The translations under genes were made by a program, and so were the position numbers. Below, piece after piece: positions 1-10,221 of a stretch of 64,000 nucleotides of DNA. Numbering within the stretch: position 1 is the first letter of the stretch; the number at the start of each line of letters is the position of its first letter. The stretch comes from Plasmodiophora brassicae (taxonomy: Eukaryota; Endomyxa: Phytomyxea; Phytomyxea; Plasmodiophorida). The stretch is from the NCBI GenBank assembly GCA_036867785.1, contig CP145415.1, forward strand, positions 930,001 to 994,000, in the 5' to 3' direction. The notes under the pieces are model-generated. The model was not told where the DNA came from. It made no database searches and saw only the letters and a program-made list of their open reading frames with translations.

Positions 1-311
1 GTCAGCTGGTGCACCGTGATCTGGCGGATGGCGGCGGCCGGGTCCTCGTGTTTGCCATGGCCGCCGGCCTGAAGCTTGACCTTGGCGGCCAGGTCCAGGG
101 CGTGCGTCGTCGACATGGTGCGGAACACGACGATCGACTCCATGTTCTCGACCGTGTTCCGCTCCGACGGCGACGTCGGCGCCCTCAGCACCCTGCTGGA
201 CGCGTCGAACCGCATCGAGGCCTGCCGCCTGCTGTCATGGCCGAACGGGATCGACACGTGCTGCTCCGGCTGACGCTGGGCCTCGTGCGCGCTCGCCTCG
301 TCGTCCCGCAT
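1..311 (-). CDS. Partial hypothetical protein, C-terminal part off the window
   Basis: The minus strand is open from an ATG at 309-311 to the window edge, about 103 codons with no stop. Third codon positions are almost all G or C, as in the confirmed genes nearby, which supports coding. Readable stretches include SERNTVENMESIVVFRTMS and THALDLAAKVKLQAGG. No signal peptide, membrane segment or known domain is visible in this part, and I do not recognise the family. The neighbouring two-pore channel gene ends about 175 nt away on the same strand. The start could lie further upstream through an intron. Function unknown. Confidence 0.45.
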   Translation of the reverse strand, partial: MRDDEASAHEAQRQPEQHVSIPFGHDSRRQASMRFDASSRVLRAPTSPSERNTVENMESIVVFRTMSTTHALDLAAKVKLQAGGHGKHEDPAAAIRQITVHQL

Positions 312-485
312 CGGGGGCTGCGTTCCAGAACGATTCGTAAATGACCAGACGGTCAGTTGCTCTGGCACGCGACACTCCCGCCAGGGCATGCTCCACTGGC
401 GAAAATATCGCCAGTCTCGTGACGTTATTAGCAGGGCGCCCTCCGGGTCCCGCGTTCCAAGTCAGGTCGTCAACGGTGCCCGAAT

Positions 486-3451
486 CTATTCGTATTTCTT
501 GCTGCCGATCCTCTGCGTCGTCCCAGCATCGTCGCTGTCGTCGTCGTCGTCGTCGTCGTTGTCCCTGTCCTGCCGCTGCCATTTGCGAGCCGCGCCTCTA
601 GCCGCGACCGCCTTCATCAGGTTCGAATGCAGGCGGTCCGCCAGGCTGCTGGACTCGATGCTCTGCTCCGAGCGGGACGCCTATCCAGTACAGATCAGAT
701 GCGCGCGTTTGCCGATCGCCCGCCGCCGTTGACCTCGTTGCTGCCTGGGTAATGCTGTATGGAGGACAGCACGCGATCCATGGGTACGTATTCGCGCACG
801 GATCCGTCGTCACTGCTGGACGACGACGAATCCACCAGCGACGGGACCCGCTCGGTTCGTCGTCGAGTCTCGTACAGCGCGCGGATCTTCTTCAGGCCCG
901 CTTTGCGAACCTTGGCCAGCGCAATCGCGAAGACCTCCTCCGAGCTGCGACGACGACGACGTCAGGGACGTTCTCGTGTCGGCCGGACAGTACCAGACCA
1001 GCCTTACAAGGAGTGATGCCGGCTCAGGATGTACAACTGTCCCGAGTGGCTGTGGACGACCTGCTGCGGGGACGGCCCACCATTGCTGCTGCGGTAGACG
1101 AGGTACAGGTCCAGGAGAACGGCCAGTAGCAGCTCCCAGACGCCGTTGATGACGACAATGACGAACCCGATCAAGTACACGCTGACCCACATGGCGCCGT
1201 CGCCCATGGAATCGGTCGCCGCGGACAGCACGTCGTGCCAGTCGTCGCCGGCGACGATGCCGAACAGGACCAGTAGGGCGTTCGGGAACGTCGAGAAGTT
1301 CGCGAAGGGCACCTCCTGGTTGGCGTATCGCCCTCGCATGAGTTCGAGGCCGATAATGGCCCAGGCGTACATGAAGATCAGCATGAGGACCGACAGGCGG
1401 ATCAGCAGGCCGACCACCTTCCCGTAGACGGTCAGGATCGTGCGCAGGCGGCTCGATCGGAAGATGACGAGCAATGGGCGCAGGGCGCGTGTCAAGCGCA
1501 ACACCTCCACTATGACCCCCGACGTTAACGTGATCGTCTCGGCGGACGCATTTGACGGCACTCACCGAGGCTGAGCGCGCTCAGCCAACGGGACCGACTG
1601 ATCGTCAATCCGATGACCTCGACGACGACACTGACGACGACGACGACACTGTCGAAGCGGTTGAACGGGGCCGACCAGAACGGCAGGAACCCGGCGGCAA
1701 CGATTCGCATGGCGAGCTCTATGCGCAACGCCTTCATATCTTCGAAACCCCTAAGCCACCTGCACTGCTTCATCGTACCAAGGGCGAACAGGCTCAGGCA
1801 GGTCAGGTCGAGGGCGATGAGCAGGACGGAGTGCTCGTACCCAGTCGCCTGCATGACGACCACCTGTGTGTGATTCTCAGCCGCCCGGTTCCAGGCAGGT
1901 CTCCGGCCCGAACGCGTCTCACGCATGTGTTCACGACGATGTTGACGGCGGTGCCGACCTGGAAGACGGGGCTGGAGACCACCGTCTGCAACCTGGCCCG
2001 AGTCCTCATGGACACTGCATACGACGAACGGATGAGATCATCTGGAAGGACGGGCCGTGCGGTAGGTACGCCACCCTCCTACCGCAGGTCGTGCAGGAGA
2101 GCGCATTGTCGACGACCTGGAGCACCATGGATGGATCAGGGCGCCTGGGCAGCACGTTGCCGGTTGCCGGGTCGCGGTACGCCTCGGCGACGTCGTGTCG
2201 CAGCAACTCGGCCGTGCTCAGGAAACCGGCCAGGTCGATGCCGTCCCGCTCTGAAACAGCAGGCCACCCGGTTCAGAGGGATGCGGCGCGGCGCCCATCG
2301 GCCAGCGCACCTGGGTCAATGGCGGCGACCAGGCCCTGCCGATGCGATTCGGGCAGGCCCGGGCGCAGGTGGTCGACAATGTCGAGCCAGCGGGCGCTGG
2401 AGATGACGCCGACGTCCTCAACGTCAGCGTACTCGAAGGCGACGTTCAGCGCGTCCCATTCGTTGCGGATGGTGTTCGCGATGCGCGCCTTCGTCGCCGA
2501 CGTGTACGACTCGTAGATGACGGGCGCCAGCGACGACATGATCGCGAACGTGGCCGTCAGGAACCACATGATGAAGAACACGACGACGACCGGCCCGAAG
2601 CGGTCCAGCGGGTCCGTCATGGCATCGGGGAAGAATTCCTCAGTGGCCAGCGCCGTCAAGGTCACCATCGAATCGGCCAGCGTGGCGAACGGCCGCCCTG
2701 GGCTCCCGGGCGTCCCAGGACCGAACAACCTCAGCGCCAGCAACGCGAAGAACAGCATGACGAGGACGAGGATGACGAGGATGTCTAACGTCGCACGTAC
2801 CGCCTCCACCAGCGACTGTGCGATGCGCCTGACCGCCCTGCACCCGCCAATGTCAGTCACATCGACCTGGACGCGCCGGTCGGTGGGTCCGCTCGTACCC
2901 GTTATGGACGAGCAGCAATGCCGGACGAAGGCACCGAGCGAACAGGAACGGGCGGGTCGGCATCGTGCAGAGCGCGACGGCGTCGATGGAGATGACCGCA
3001 ACGAGGCCGACGTTTGCCAGGGTTCGCGGCGACCGGCGCCATGGCATGCACGCGGTGATGCCGAGGTCGACGACGTAGACGGTGATGCTGACCAGGTGGA
3101 TGGCGATGGGGAACACGCGCGACACCGGGAATGGCCTGCCGAGGTACGGCGGCTCCAGCAGGATGCAGAGAGAATGCACGATGACGACAGCGTGAATCTG
3201 TTCGCCGGGGGGATGTCAGCCCTCGATGGGCGCGCTGGCGACGTTCGCGCGCATACCATGACGCGGTACAGGTGGTGACGCTGGATGTCGTACAGGTCGA
3301 GCAGGAACGGCGATAGGCGGTGTAGCTGAGGGCGCTTGTAGTCCAGGGCGTCGCGAACGCAGAGCGCCGCCTTGTGCAGGCGGGACGGCGTCGGCAGGTC
3401 CATCATGGACCGGACACGAACCCGTCGCGAGGCGCTGCCTCGCCGTTCCAT
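486..3451 (-). CDS. Two-pore cation channel (TPC family)
   Basis: Nine exons join cleanly (3451-3257, 3197-2899, 2837-2311, 2250-2083, 2014-1923, 1863-1566, 1509-1008, 944-734, 662-486) into about 822 residues, with introns of 56-71 nt. The product has two six-transmembrane repeats, as in endolysosomal TPC channels. Repeat I: an N-terminal helix (HKAALCVRDALDYKR), S1-S4, the TPC-like linker GAVRRIAQSLVEA, then S5-pore-S6 with LATEEFFPDAM. Between the repeats is a cytoplasmic EF-hand-like stretch (AAIDPERDGIDLAGF). Repeat II ends S4 with RLTRALRPLLVIFRSSRLR and has the pore sequence FGIVAGDDWHDVL. The tail carries a poly-Asp/Ser tract. The start was chosen at the first ATG before the conserved N-terminal helix. 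Related TPCs release Na+ or Ca2+ from acidic organelles. Both filters are more acidic than animal TPCs, so ion selectivity is open. Confidence 0.88.
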
Positions 3452-3561
3452 ACTGGGCGACCCCCCAATCGTGTACGTACGTACGCACGTACTCCTCAAC
3501 GATCGCCGGTCCTGTCCGCTTTGGGAGGGCGGGTGGTGACACGATTCGCGCGCTGGGACAG

Positions 3562-3572
3562 TACTCGTTATA
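3562..3572 (-). promoter_or_regulatory. TATA-like element upstream of the two-pore channel gene
   Basis: On the minus strand the sequence reads GAATATATAACG, about 115 nt before the channel ATG. It is the only TATA-like run in the gap between this gene and the next. Position and orientation suit a core promoter. This is inferred from sequence only. Confidence 0.3.
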
Positions 3573-3723
3573 TATTCTGAATGTATGGTGAAGGTGCGCG
3601 CTTCCCCAGGTACTGATAGGATATGTGGGAGGCGCCGGTCAGGTGGTCTGCTGGTGGAGCGGTGTTCGCGTCGTGTCCTTCTTCGGCTTCTAGTGGTGGG
3701 TCGGACGAGACACACCGCATTCG

Positions 3724-4218
3724 CTACCTGGACGTCGACTTCGCCTTGGACGGTTTCACCCTCCGGCGCTGGAGGTCGAACTCGCGATGCGCCCGGAATC
3801 GTTTGGGTCGCGGGGCGACCGCTGTCGCCTCCGGGCTACAACTCCTGCGTTTCTTGCTGGCCGTCGTGTCCTCGCTGACATCGCCCTGCTTCTTCCTCGA
3901 TCGCAGCCTTGCCGTTAGGGCGGCGACGGAATCGGCGGGCGTCGAGCACGACAACGCGCGAAGTTCACGATCGAGGAGCAGGGCGCGGATGGCCTCGTGA
4001 CGGTGCAGGTGGCCACGAACCATCAGGGAACGCAGGGCGTCTTCGGTGACGTTGATGGGCGACGATGTCCGATGGTGGAGAAGGGCGTGAACGATCTGGT
4101 CGCGTGCGACCTCGGCGCTGCCGGCCGTCCCGCATCGCACCTGTCCCTCGATCTGCGCCGACGCTTCCGCCTGGAAGTCGTCGAGCGCGCGACGCATGAC
4201 GGCATCGTCGGGCTCCAT
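3724..4218 (-). CDS. Hypothetical basic protein with nuclear-localisation-like motifs
   Basis: An uninterrupted reading of about 164 codons begins at MEPDDAVMRRALDDFQAE. The N-terminal half is helical (DQIVHALLHHR, EDALRSLMVRGHLHRHEA) and alternates acidic and basic residues. The C-terminal third is strongly basic and serine-rich, with two clusters resembling nuclear localisation signals (SKKRRSCSPEA, RPKRFRAHREF). The same frame is open upstream to about 4449, but that part is low in coding character, so the internal ATG was preferred. No intron is needed. I do not recognise the family. A nuclear protein is a guess from the basic clusters alone. Confidence 0.5.
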   Translation of the reverse strand: MEPDDAVMRRALDDFQAEASAQIEGQVRCGTAGSAEVARDQIVHALLHHRTSSPINVTEDALRSLMVRGHLHRHEAIRALLLDRELRALSCSTPADSVAALTARLRSRKKQGDVSEDTTASKKRRSCSPEATAVAPRPKRFRAHREFDLQRRRVKPSKAKSTSR

Positions 4219-5421
4219 GTGGGCGATCGGCTGATGTGGGTGCGCGCGCGCGCCCCCCGTCGCTCGCTGATGGATAGGGCGCGCGCCACTGATACAGTAC
4301 GCAGGCGATCGACTAGGATCGGGGCCGCCGGGGGCAATGCAGGTGGTACCCGACGGGGAAACGATAGGACGGGCGCGGGCGTCGACGACGGCACAGGCTG
4401 GATGGGTGTCACAGACTGTTGTGCACTGCGTGTTGTTCTCGAACAACAACGCTGACGAACCGGTGGCGGGCTGCCAAATAACGCCAATTTAGTCCGCACT
4501 GTGCGCGCGACCCGATCCACCACCAGTGCCCGAGGCCCGAGTTTCCATGTGGCCCTGTCCAACCAACGGTCCCGGGGCCCGCGCTTGTACATTATCCCGT
4601 ACAGCAACCCCCCGATCGTCCAACAACGCAGAGCCCCCACCCTCCGTCACCGGATCGGGCTTCCGATGGTTTTTGGACCGGCGCGCCCTGCAGAAGGGGC
4701 CCGCAACGCGGCACCAGCCTCGCGCCTAGGTAGCTAGGTGGTCAGCGGGTGCCATCTATGTGATACGGGGTACTACTTTTATAAACGTGATAATAGTGTA
4801 GCTGAAGGTTCAGTCCACCGCTCATCGGACAATGCAAGCGTGCCTCAATAGCGCTTGACCAGCCGGACACGGCGAGTGCTGAGCATCATGGGTCCCTTCA
4901 ATGGGTCCCTGCGTTTCAGCATGCAGAGACCCGCGGTCGCACCAAGCGGCGCTCCAGCTGTACGCTGCCGCCTAAAACCGTGGAGCCAGGCGATCGTGGT
5001 CTTCCGTTGGTACTCGTACGGCTTCCTTGAAGCGCATGACAACAGATGGCCTTCGGTGAAACATTAATGCAGGAACGTCGTGGTGATTCCGAGATGCGTA
5101 TTGCTGTCGAGGCTAGCCATGCACACACGGGTGGTAGTAGTTACCCTGAGGCAATGCCTGGAGGCACGCGCTCTGGCTGCATGATTGCATTCGCAGCGGA
5201 TACATGTGCATACGCCGTCCCGATCAAGGCAATCGAACCCCACCCGTAGGGACCCTGAACCAGACGCAACGGGGCGCGAGTCGCGAGTGATCTCCGCAAA
5301 GCAAAACAACGTTTGGGGGAGTGCTTACCGCCCACCGGTTGACGGACAACAACAAGTCTCGTCCCGTTGAAAATCGCGATCTCGCATCGCAGACATTTTG
5401 CCATTCGACAATCGCCTACCG
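4219..5421. other. About 1.2 kb with no supported gene
   Basis: Short open frames occur on both strands but none shows a recognisable motif, signal peptide or joinable splice sites. The GC-rich part (4220-4760) changes to a more AT-containing part near 4760-5120. The right end presumably holds the 5' region of the allantoinase gene. I see no RNA gene or repeat here. Confidence 0.4.
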
Positions 5422-7327
5422 ATGTCTGCCGATTGCATCGTCTACCGCAGCCGACGGATGGTGTTCTCATCGGACGATTCCGACCTGTCGCCCGGTGAGA
5501 TCGTCGTGGACAAGGGCACCGGGAAAGTCGTGGCCGCCCGGCGGGAGCTGTGCGATGCCGCGTCCTCGGGTATCGACATTGTCGACTTTGGCGATCTGGT
5601 CGTTATGCCCGGCCTTGTTGATAGGTACCAGGCAACGGCGATATCGTGATGGGGAATTGCTGCGCACTGAGCACAGTCTTGTGTTAACAGTCACGTTCAC
5701 GTCAACGACCCGGGAAGAGGTCCACCCCCCGCCCCATTGTTGCGAAACGTTATCGTACATTCTGACCATGTCGCAGACCACTGGGAGCGCTTTGACTGTG
5801 CAACGAAGGTATTTCGTTTCGGAACGACCATTGGGCACACTCTGCCTCACACAGCGTAGGCAGCGGTTGCTGGCGGGACGTGCACAATCGCCGATATGCC
5901 TCTCAACTGTATTCCTGTTCGTCCTTGTTAGATCTGTATCGAAAATCATCACGTTTACTGCCCATCATTCATAGGTCACTACGACAGCGGATGCCGTCAA
6001 CGTCAAGATCAAGGCAGCCAACGGCCGACTGTGGGCAGATGTCGTCCTGTTAGGAGGCCTTGTTCCTGAGAACGCCTCCGCATATGCACTGAACAGCCTG
6101 CTTGACGCTGGCGTCGTTTCCGTGAAGGCGTTTATGTGCCATTCTGGAATCGACGACTACAAAGCGGCCGACCTGCATGATCTAGAGGCAGCCATGCCCA
6201 TCCTGGCTGCTCGCTCCGTTCCTTTGATGGTTCACGCCGGTCAGTAGCACGAGAGGTCTATATGAGAACTTCAGTAACTGAGGTCTCAGAGATGACGTGC
6301 CTGGATTCAAGCGATTCAAACGGTGACGGTGATACGGGAGACAGAACGCTGTACTCCACCTTCTTGCGTTCTCGTCCGGACCAAATGGAACTGAAGGCTA
6401 TTACCGAGGTGCTACGTAAAGCGGAACAGTAAGCTGGAGAGAACCTGATGTCTGCGATGCTCATTCGCGCATAGGCATTCCTGTCCTGTACACATTGTCC
6501 ATCTCAGTTCAGCTGTTCCGCTTCCGACAATTGTTGAAGCCAAGGCACGACACGTTCCTGTCACTGTCGAAACGTGTCCCCATTACCTATGCTTCAGCTC
6601 GGAGGACATTCCATCTGGAGCGACGTGGTTCAAAGTCGTTGGTGTCCTGGCTGCGTCTTGACCGTTGGACCTGAATGCCCTTGGTTTGTCGCAGTGTTGC
6701 CCTCCGATCCGCGACGATGCCAACCGAGACGCTCTCTGGAAGGCGCTGTTAGACGGGCACGTCGACATGATTGTGTCGGATCACTCGCCATCGTCTCCCG
6801 ACCAGAAATGCATCGACTCTGGCGATTTCATGTCCGCATGGGGCGGGATCTCTGGAGTACAGTTCAGACTACTGTGAGTTCGTTCATGACTGTCACCGAT
6901 GCGTTCCTTATGGCAACGTATTCACCAGAGCTGTCTGGACCGAAGGGCGTCGCCGAGGCGTGGACTTTTCCCATCTCTGTCGATGGCTGTGTGAAGCTCC
7001 TGCCAGACTGGTCGTGCACACGCCAAATCGGATGTCATGTGGCTCAACTCTTGTGTCCAGGTCGGTCTGCAAGACAGGAAGGGGAAGCTGGATCCGGGAT
7101 ATGACGCCGACTTCGTCGTCTGGGACCCGGAGGAACGTTCGCAGGTCCATGAAGTCCATCACCTGCACAAACTCACTCCGTACAAGGGGATGGAGTTCGC
7201 CGGTGCCATTCATGCTACGTACCGGCACGGCGTCAAAGTATACAGCCTGAACGCCGACCGTTCCGGCATGTTCTCACCACCGACTGGCAACATCCTGTTC
7301 CCGCTGTGCGTCCCTATCAAGCAGTGA
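5422..7327 (+). CDS. Allantoinase (cyclic amidohydrolase)
   Basis: Ten exons (5422-5624, 5691-5719, 5777-5808, 5860-5916, 5975-6239, 6290-6428, 6475-6634, 6695-6873, 6929-7010, 7061-7327) sum to 1413 nt, 470 residues, with introns of 46-66 nt. Allantoinase hydrolyses allantoin to allantoate in purine breakdown. The metal-site motifs are in family order: DSHVHVNDPGRE (HxH), VKAFMCHSG (the lysine normally carbamylated), MVHAE, IVHLSSA and SDHSPSSPDQK (catalytic Asp). ADMPLN and CPPIRDDANRDALW are also typical. An acidic insert (about DSNGDGDTGDR) sits in a surface loop after the MVHAE strand. Two exons are only 29 and 32 nt. The start is the ATG before the N-terminal beta domain. Dihydropyrimidinase is the alternative, but ADMPLN and PPIRD favour allantoinase. 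Confidence 0.9.
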
Positions 7328-7453
7328 ATGCGGATCTCTCCTGCTTCGCCGGGTCTGCTGCAGGCATCTCCTACAATACGGTGGCATGCTATATATATTT
7401 CACTAGAGTACATAGAATATAGGACGTATGCATCCATCCACCAGGTGACCGTG

Positions 7454-8063
7454 TCACTTGGGTTGACGGCCAAGGTCGTTCTGCACGTTGATCTTCCGAA
7501 GCCAGGCGATTTCTTCTTTCAGGCGGCGATTTTCATCGACCAGCGTTTGCACACTGTACTGCAGTGCCGACTGCGTATGCAGACAACGACTTAGCAACGC
7601 GCACTTCAGACAGGCCAGGTAGCCGTTACCAGCAGTCGCATGGGATCGCTGCCAGTCATCGTGCGACCCTCGAGGGACACTGACGACGACGTGGTGACGC
7701 CTTCCGGTGCGACCGTGGACGAGACGCCGATGTCTGATATTGTGAATCGTCCGGCGACGGCAGTATCACTGGATCCAATCGACGACAGCTTTGACCCACT
7801 CCCTGCCAACCATGTCTGCTCAACGGCATGGCAATGCCAGCTGTCCCCTGGGCAGCACGACCTTTGCGCGTACGTGGCGTCGTCGGTCGACCCGTACTGG
7901 CACTGTCGTTATACGACGTCGCATCCGATGCTGCTGATGACGTTTGCGACCCGCGCGCATCCATGCGCCGGCAGCAGCAGCGCTGTCTGTGCACCGGCGG
8001 CTCGGATCGCGATCCGGATCGAGGCCGCGCCGCTGGTCCATGCGGCGCTTCGCACCCTGCCAC
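7454..8063 (-). CDS. Candidate coiled-coil (leucine-zipper-like) protein, gene model unresolved
   Basis: The last exon, ending with the stop at 7454, encodes a heptad-type helix: LQYSVQTLVDENRRLKEE followed by IAWLRKIN. Upstream is a serine-rich frame (SSIGSSDTAVAGRFTISDIG) that joins to it through a 59-nt intron (donor GTAACG, acceptor ACGCAG). The helix also reads open without that intron (YLACLKCALLSRCL before it). A third frame to about 8063 reads GRPTTPRTRKGRAAQ, a disordered basic segment. The zipper resembles bZIP proteins, but I could not place a proper basic region next to it. Splicing upstream of 7630 and the start are uncertain. Confidence 0.4.
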
Positions 8064-8329
8064 CGGTCACGTTCGACATGGACTGGCAAGCGGACCTGCC
8101 GAAACGTGCACCGTTACTCCCGACACATTCGCCATGAGGACTGCCAGTAACGCGTCCGAGATATTTGGTGGCGCCGACTGGGCTGTCACGCCGTCTCAGG
8201 GTGCCACACGACTGACAAGCACACCTCTCCTGATTCTCGACTACCTACAGTAGGTACTCGTCGGTCGCGGCTCGTGGCATCACTTGCAAATTGTGTTGTC
8301 TCTCGACCAACGCCGTTGCGTCTGCCGTG

Positions 8330-8863
8330 ATGTTGCAGATCATCCTGGCCCTGTCGGCGTTGGCCGTCGCCAATGCTGCCAACCCGTGCGAGGACACGTT
8401 CTGCCCGGAAATCTTCATGCCCATCTGCGGCACGGACGGCACGACGTACGCCAACGAGTGCTTCCTGAACATCGCCAAATGCAAGTCGCCGAGTCTGGCT
8501 ATTGCCCACCAGGGAGCGTGCTGCTCGCTCAAGTGCCAGTCGTTCCAGTCGTGCGAAGTCACCGCTGACGGCGAGCAGTACTGCGCTGACCAATGCATCA
8601 ACGGCGTCTGCGAGCAGGACGGGAAATGTGGGGCGGCTGTTTGCGCGCCCGGGGAGGTCTGCCGCCTCGTCCAAGGCGAATGCCTGCGCGCGCCCTGCCC
8701 ACCGCGCCTGACCTGCGTCAAGGATTGCGATCGGCTCTGCACGCGCGACTGGAACCCAGTCTGCGGAACGAACGGCATCACGTACAGCAACGCTTGCTCG
8801 CTGGATATCGCCCACTGCAAGGACCCTCGCATCTCGCTGGCCTACAGCGGAGAATGTTACTGA
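8330..8863 (+). CDS. Secreted protein with two Kazal-type domains
   Basis: A single exon of 177 codons. The first 20 residues (MLQIILALSALAVANAANPC) form a signal peptide with a likely cut after ANA. Kazal domain 1 has the core CGTDGTTYANECFLNIAKC. A cysteine-rich follistatin-like linker follows (about residues 65-125). Kazal domain 2 contains WNPVCGTNGITYSNAC and ends at the C-terminus. Cysteine spacing and the CGTxGxTYxNxC signature are standard. Kazal domains usually inhibit serine proteases, so this is probably an extracellular inhibitor, but the reactive-site loops (CPEIFMP and CTRDWNP) do not identify the target. The frame is open further upstream, but only this ATG gives the signal peptide. 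Confidence 0.88.
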   Translation: MLQIILALSALAVANAANPCEDTFCPEIFMPICGTDGTTYANECFLNIAKCKSPSLAIAHQGACCSLKCQSFQSCEVTADGEQYCADQCINGVCEQDGKCGAAVCAPGEVCRLVQGECLRAPCPPRLTCVKDCDRLCTRDWNPVCGTNGITYSNACSLDIAHCKDPRISLAYSGECY

Positions 8864-8933
8864 AGACGCAAGTCTGAATGAAAGAGTTCAGATTACGCAT
8901 AATAGTACAGGACAGACGATAGCGTTGTTAGTG

Positions 8934-9263
8934 TCACGTCGTCATTGGCTCGTCTTCATCTAGTCGTCCAGCCTCCGACAACTGTTTCGCCTTCTTGTAC
9001 TCGGCGCGAAGGCGAACAATCTCATCTTCATCGAGAATCGTGGACTCGATCCAGCTTCGCGGTATCGACGGCTTTCTTTCGATGTATTCCTAGCGGTATT
9101 CCGATCGGTACACGGTTCACCCGCCGCGATTCGCAATGTGGCTCACCTTCGACGTCCACCACTTCTTGTGACCCTCCTGGTTAAACATCCAGACGCACCC
9201 GGCCGGCACCGTCAGGTACAGGCCGACCTTGAACAGCTCAAACGACGTTGACCCCATCCGCAT
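8934..9263 (-). CDS. PET100-like cytochrome c oxidase assembly factor
   Basis: Two exons (9263-9147, 9089-8934) joined by a 57-nt intron give 90 residues. The N-terminus FELFKVGLYLTVPAGCVWMF is followed by NQEGHKKWW, matching PET100's short membrane helix and the following FNQ motif. The C-terminal half is charged and helical (DEDEIVRLRAEYKKAKQ), as in PET100, which is similarly short. PET100 sits in the mitochondrial inner membrane and helps assemble complex IV. Two ATGs lie six bases apart (9263 and 9257); either may be used. The stop is about 70 nt from the Kazal gene's stop, so the two genes converge. Confidence 0.75.
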
Positions 9264-9476
9264 TGAATCGCAATCGACCCCCCCTTTTTTGGGGAGACAA
9301 TCGACATCCACTGGTGGCTTCCACATACGCGGAATGCCCGGATTGTTCTCCGATGGGAAGCGCTGGTCTGATCGGCTGGAGTGGAATCTGGAAAATTAAA
9401 ACTTATCCGTTATAAGCACTCATAACGCCCAACCAGTGTACTTACGGTACATATAAGTCGAAGACGCGCCCTCGCT

Positions 9477-9833
9477 CTACATCTTGACGTCTACGGCGTG
9501 ACGAGGCGCGCTACGCGGTCTGGTAGTGACCGCAGGTGGGGGCTCCCCCTTCTTTGGAACGGGGACGTCGTCTTCCGACTTTTCAGCGCCAACTTCTGAG
9601 CCGGACGTGTCGCCGGAATCGTACCGGTTGTCGGTATCGACGTCTTCGAGCGTGCGGGTGTTCTGCAAAGTGCCGCATTCACAGCAATAAACTTTGGCGT
9701 CGAACCGAGCGACGAGTTCGCGAGCTTCCTGCATGCGGCGGCTCGTCAGGGTACGCACGCCATTCATCAATCGGAGTTGCCGTAGTGTCGAGAGCCGTAG
9801 GCGGGACGGCCAGAGCTTGGGGTAAGCGTGCAT
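9477..9833 (-). CDS. Hypothetical protein with a CCxC segment, probably 3' exon of a longer gene
   Basis: The frame encodes a basic N-terminus (LRLSTLRQLRLMNGVRTL), a helix (SRRMQEARELVARFDAK), then VYCCECGTLQNTR, which could be half of a zinc-binding site, and an acidic serine-rich tail. The reading remains open upstream of the ATG (ERGRMHAYPKLW), and a segment at 9880-10110 on the same strand also looks partly coding (VDYYLDDRGGAAVEQ). An upstream exon is therefore possible, but I could not find a phase-consistent join. Family not recognised. Confidence 0.45.
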   Translation of the reverse strand: MHAYPKLWPSRLRLSTLRQLRLMNGVRTLTSRRMQEARELVARFDAKVYCCECGTLQNTRTLEDVDTDNRYDSGDTSGSEVGAEKSEDDVPVPKKGEPPPAVTTRPRSAPRHAVDVKM

Positions 9834-10198
9834 TCGGCCGCGTTCCAGAAAAATGGTGTTTCGCCTAGTGCAGGGTCGGATGCAGGAGCGCCAGCGAAAG
9901 AATGCTGAGCATATCGTTCCAAAGGGTGAGTCCCTCGCGACGACGTCTCCCGCCCCTGGCGGAAACCTTCTCGCCTACTGGACGTCCAGAAGGCGTTCGT
10001 TACGACCGAGCGCGTCCCGGACTACGCGAGGTGTTCGCGTCCACGCCATCTTTGTCGCCCTGTTCGACGGCTGCACCTCCCCGGTCATCCAAGTAGTAAT
10101 CGACCCCCTGCCGTAAACGGACGATATGATGTGGCTGGAGAGCACCTTTTCTCCAGCTAAGTGGGGCACGGCCGGCTGACCACTCGATCAACAGAGTC
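9834..10198. other. Unresolved stretch between two minus-strand genes
   Basis: Minus-strand frames here show short coding-like runs (LTLWNDMLSILSLALLHP; GVDYYLDDRGGAAVEQ) that may be 5' exons of the CxxC gene. No combination of short introns joined them in phase, so no gene is called. Part of this stretch is probably 3' UTR of the ankyrin gene. Confidence 0.3.
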
Positions 10199-10204
10199 TT
10201 TATT
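10199..10204 (-). terminator. AATAAA polyadenylation signal of the ankyrin gene
   Basis: The minus strand reads AATAAA about 18 nt past the ankyrin stop codon at 10222. Copies at a similar spacing follow a VAMP gene and a secreted-protein gene elsewhere in the window, so it is probably functional. Confidence 0.5.
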
Positions 10205-10221
10205 GTAAAACGCATGAGTGA

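Noticed and set aside
9-344. Plus-strand open frame of 111 codons
   Set aside because: Arginine-rich shadow of the minus-strand partial gene; the opposite frame has better codon bias and composition.
540-560. GTC trinucleotide run as a microsatellite locus
   Set aside because: It encodes the acidic tail of the two-pore channel on the minus strand, so it is explained as coding.
2342-3278. Overlapping plus-strand frames across the channel gene
   Set aside because: They are antisense to resolved channel exons; the minus-strand protein matches a known family.
9975-10215. Minus-strand frame starting MRFTIKTLLIEW
   Set aside because: Its start lies on the AATAAA signal of the ankyrin gene, so this is 3' UTR rather than a new gene start.
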